DNA of 64,000 bases from Acidobacteriota bacterium (GTDB lineage Bacteria; Acidobacteriota; Terriglobia; Terriglobales; Acidobacteriaceae), in the NCBI GenBank assembly GCA_021779935.1, contig JAJXZT010000061.1:1-64000 (forward strand), in the 5' to 3' direction. The translations under genes were made by a program, and so were the position numbers. Shown in pieces: positions 62,552 to 64,000 of the stretch. Below the pieces are notes generated by a model. The model did no database searches and was not told the origin of the DNA. It saw only the letters and a program-made list of their open reading frames with translations. Numbering within the stretch: the first letter of the stretch is position 1; every line of letters starts with the position of its first letter.

Positions 62552-63790
62552 TTAGTTCTCAAACCGCAACGCTTCGATCGGGTCCAGCTTGGCGGCGCGC
62601 CTCGCCGGATATACGCCGAAGAACACGCCCACGCTGGTCGACACCAGTAAAGCCACAATCACCGCTGAAATCGGCACCTGCATCGGCAATGGCGTCGTCC
62701 GCTCCAGTATCACCGCCAGCAACCACGCCACGGCGATCCCGATCGCTCCGCCAATCGCGGTCATTACCGCCGATTCAATCAGGAATTGCGCCAGGATATC
62801 GTTCCGCTTCGCACCCAGCGACTTCCTGACTCCGATCTCCCGCGTCCTCTCCGTTACGCTTGCCAGCATCACGTTCATCACCACAATGCCGCCGATCACC
62901 AGGAAGATCGAGACGAAGCCGACCATCGCACCCGCCAGGGTTGCCGTCAGGTTGTTCCAGAGCTGCATGATCGTGTCCGACCCGATCAGCCCGAAATTGT
63001 CGTCCTGGTTGGGAGCGAGATGGCGCCGCGCTCTCATCAGCGCACGCGCTTCGTCTTCCGTCCTCTGCATCCAACCCGCGCTGCGCGCCTGTATGTTGAT
63101 ATTGATGCTGTCCGTGTGATCACCGTAAATCTTGAACCATGTCTGGATCGGGATATAGGCGAAGTTATCCTGCGGTTGGCCCAGGATGCTGCCCATCGGC
63201 TTGGCCACGCCCACCACGGTAAACAGTTCGCCGCCAATATTCACGTCCCGGCCAATGGGATCGACGCTGGGAAAGAGTTTCTTCACCACGTCCGCGCCCA
63301 GCATCGTCACCGCCGAGCGGTGGTCATTGTCGGTGTCGGAGATATACCGTCCGCGCGCAACTTCTTCCACATCCATCGGGCCTATATTGGCCGTCACGCC
63401 ACGGATTCTCACGTCGTCCGCCGTATGGCCGTCGCCCCGCACCTGGTCCGTTGCGTTGGCTTGCAACCCCACGGCCCTTGGCAGTTTCAGCCCATCGCGC
63501 AGCGCCACGTAGTCGTCCCACGTGATCTGCCGGTTCCGGCGGGTCGCCCTGATGAACGCTTGTTGATCGTTGATGATGCCGTAACGCGTGATGATGAAGA
63601 CATCGGAACCCAGGTTGGCTACCCGATCCGCGATATAGACGTTTGTTCCATTAATCAGCGCCACGACCAGGATGAGTGTCGAGACCGAGAGAATGATGCC
63701 GAGCAACATCAGAAACGAGCGCAACTTGTGCGTTCGCATCGTTTCAAAGGCAATCACTGCGGGTTCACGGATAGAAGATATGCGGCGCAT
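62552..63790 (-). CDS. MacB-type ABC transporter permease (paralogue)
   Basis: 412 residues with the same architecture as its downstream neighbour: an N-terminal helix (RSFLMLLGIILSVSTLILVVAL), a periplasmic domain, and a FtsX core (IFLVIGGIVVMNVMLASVTERTREIGVRKSLGAKRNDILAQFLIES) ending DPIEALRFEN. The pair likely forms a heterodimer exporting a substrate or moving a periplasmic tether, as in lipoprotein or macrolide exporters. No substrate can be inferred. A partial gene lies upstream with a 95-base gap. Confidence 0.9.
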   Translation of the reverse strand: MRRISSIREPAVIAFETMRTHKLRSFLMLLGIILSVSTLILVVALINGTNVYIADRVANLGSDVFIITRYGIINDQQAFIRATRRNRQITWDDYVALRDGLKLPRAVGLQANATDQVRGDGHTADDVRIRGVTANIGPMDVEEVARGRYISDTDNDHRSAVTMLGADVVKKLFPSVDPIGRDVNIGGELFTVVGVAKPMGSILGQPQDNFAYIPIQTWFKIYGDHTDSININIQARSAGWMQRTEDEARALMRARRHLAPNQDDNFGLIGSDTIMQLWNNLTATLAGAMVGFVSIFLVIGGIVVMNVMLASVTERTREIGVRKSLGAKRNDILAQFLIESAVMTAIGGAIGIAVAWLLAVILERTTPLPMQVPISAVIVALLVSTSVGVFFGVYPARRAAKLDPIEALRFEN

Positions 63791-63885
63791 ACGTTCCCAT
63801 GGGCTTATACGGCAGCGGGAGTCCCGAAGTTCCGCGTTTCCGGAAAAAGCGGCTTTCGGCGCGTAGATTTCCCTCCGCGCACTCT

Positions 63886-64000
63886 CTACTCTATCTTACA
63901 GACGTACACGGCGCTGTTTTGGTAGGGACAATCCTGCAATACCGGTGGTTTTCCGTTTTTCGCCAGGATCGCCCAGTTCACTCCGAATTGTTTGTTCAAG
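63886..64000 (-). CDS. C-terminal end of an unknown protein (5' part outside window)
   Basis: The leftward frame entering at the window edge is open for 38 codons and stops at 63886. It reads FGVNWAILAKNGKPPVL followed by QDCPYQNSAVYVCKIE, with two Cys residues that could form a disulphide. I do not recognise the family. It does not look like an ABC ATPase, which would have been the expected partner of the downstream permeases. Confidence 0.45.
   Translation of the reverse strand, partial: LNKQFGVNWAILAKNGKPPVLQDCPYQNSAVYVCKIE

Overview
The window looks like a chromosomal stretch of an Acidobacteria member (Terriglobia/Koribacteraceae-like). This is inferred from gene content and style, not from a database match. 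The pointers are two very large Oar-type TonB-dependent receptors with an N-terminal carboxypeptidase-regulatory-like domain, a membrane winged-helix regulator carrying a PD40/TolB-like propeller, a fabZ-lpxA-lpxI-Gfo/Idh lipid A operon (Gram-negative envelope), and many GTG/TTG starts. Almost all genes are intact housekeeping or carbohydrate genes.

Layout. 1-2.3 kb: an ankyrin-repeat membrane protein and an IS5-type transposase remnant, then an empty stretch. 2.3-13.8 kb: lepA, maf, a short tatA missed by long-ORF criteria, an M20 peptidase, the divergent lipid A operon, a TonB-type protein, a membrane winged-helix protein, and miaA. 13.8-16.1 kb: a small accessory patch with a truncated KGG-motif protein ending in a 17-bp palindrome, a possible 30-aa ORF, a DUF5343-like gene with repeated GCATA sites upstream, and a frame-broken IS1-type transposase. 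16.2-28.7 kb: a NagZ-like GH3 enzyme, a lipoprotein, a zinc-ribbon membrane protein, the pyrR-pyrB-pyrC operon, recQ, a secreted MetX-like hydrolase, tdh-kbl, an 18-codon Lys/Ala-only mini-gene with its own terminator, and a MerR regulator. 28.7-36.7 kb: a PilT-type ATPase, a galactose operon (SSS symporter, small membrane protein, galK, galE, galT) and a GNAT protein.

36.8-56.2 kb is glycan-uptake territory. A winged-helix/propeller regulator diverges from a TonB-dependent receptor, which is followed by a Tat-exported GH30 enzyme. After a tRNA-Ser(UGA) comes a maltodextrin locus: a leftward receptor and GH13 enzyme, and a rightward GH31 glucosidase, malQ and an MFS sugar permease. Together these would bind malto-oligosaccharides at the outer membrane, trim them in the periplasm, import the products and disproportionate them inside the cell. 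LacI-type palindromes sit upstream of both the galactose operon and the maltodextrin divergon, but no lacI-type gene is in the window. 56.3-64 kb: a YceH protein, an HD-GYP protein, typA, a cold-shock gene, a hemerythrin-domain protein, two MacB-type permeases and the 3' end of an unknown gene.

No CRISPR array, prophage, rRNA gene or complete insertion sequence was found. The most unusual items are the 18-aa Lys/Ala mini-gene, the palindrome-truncated KGG protein in the accessory patch, and the shared operator-like palindromes.
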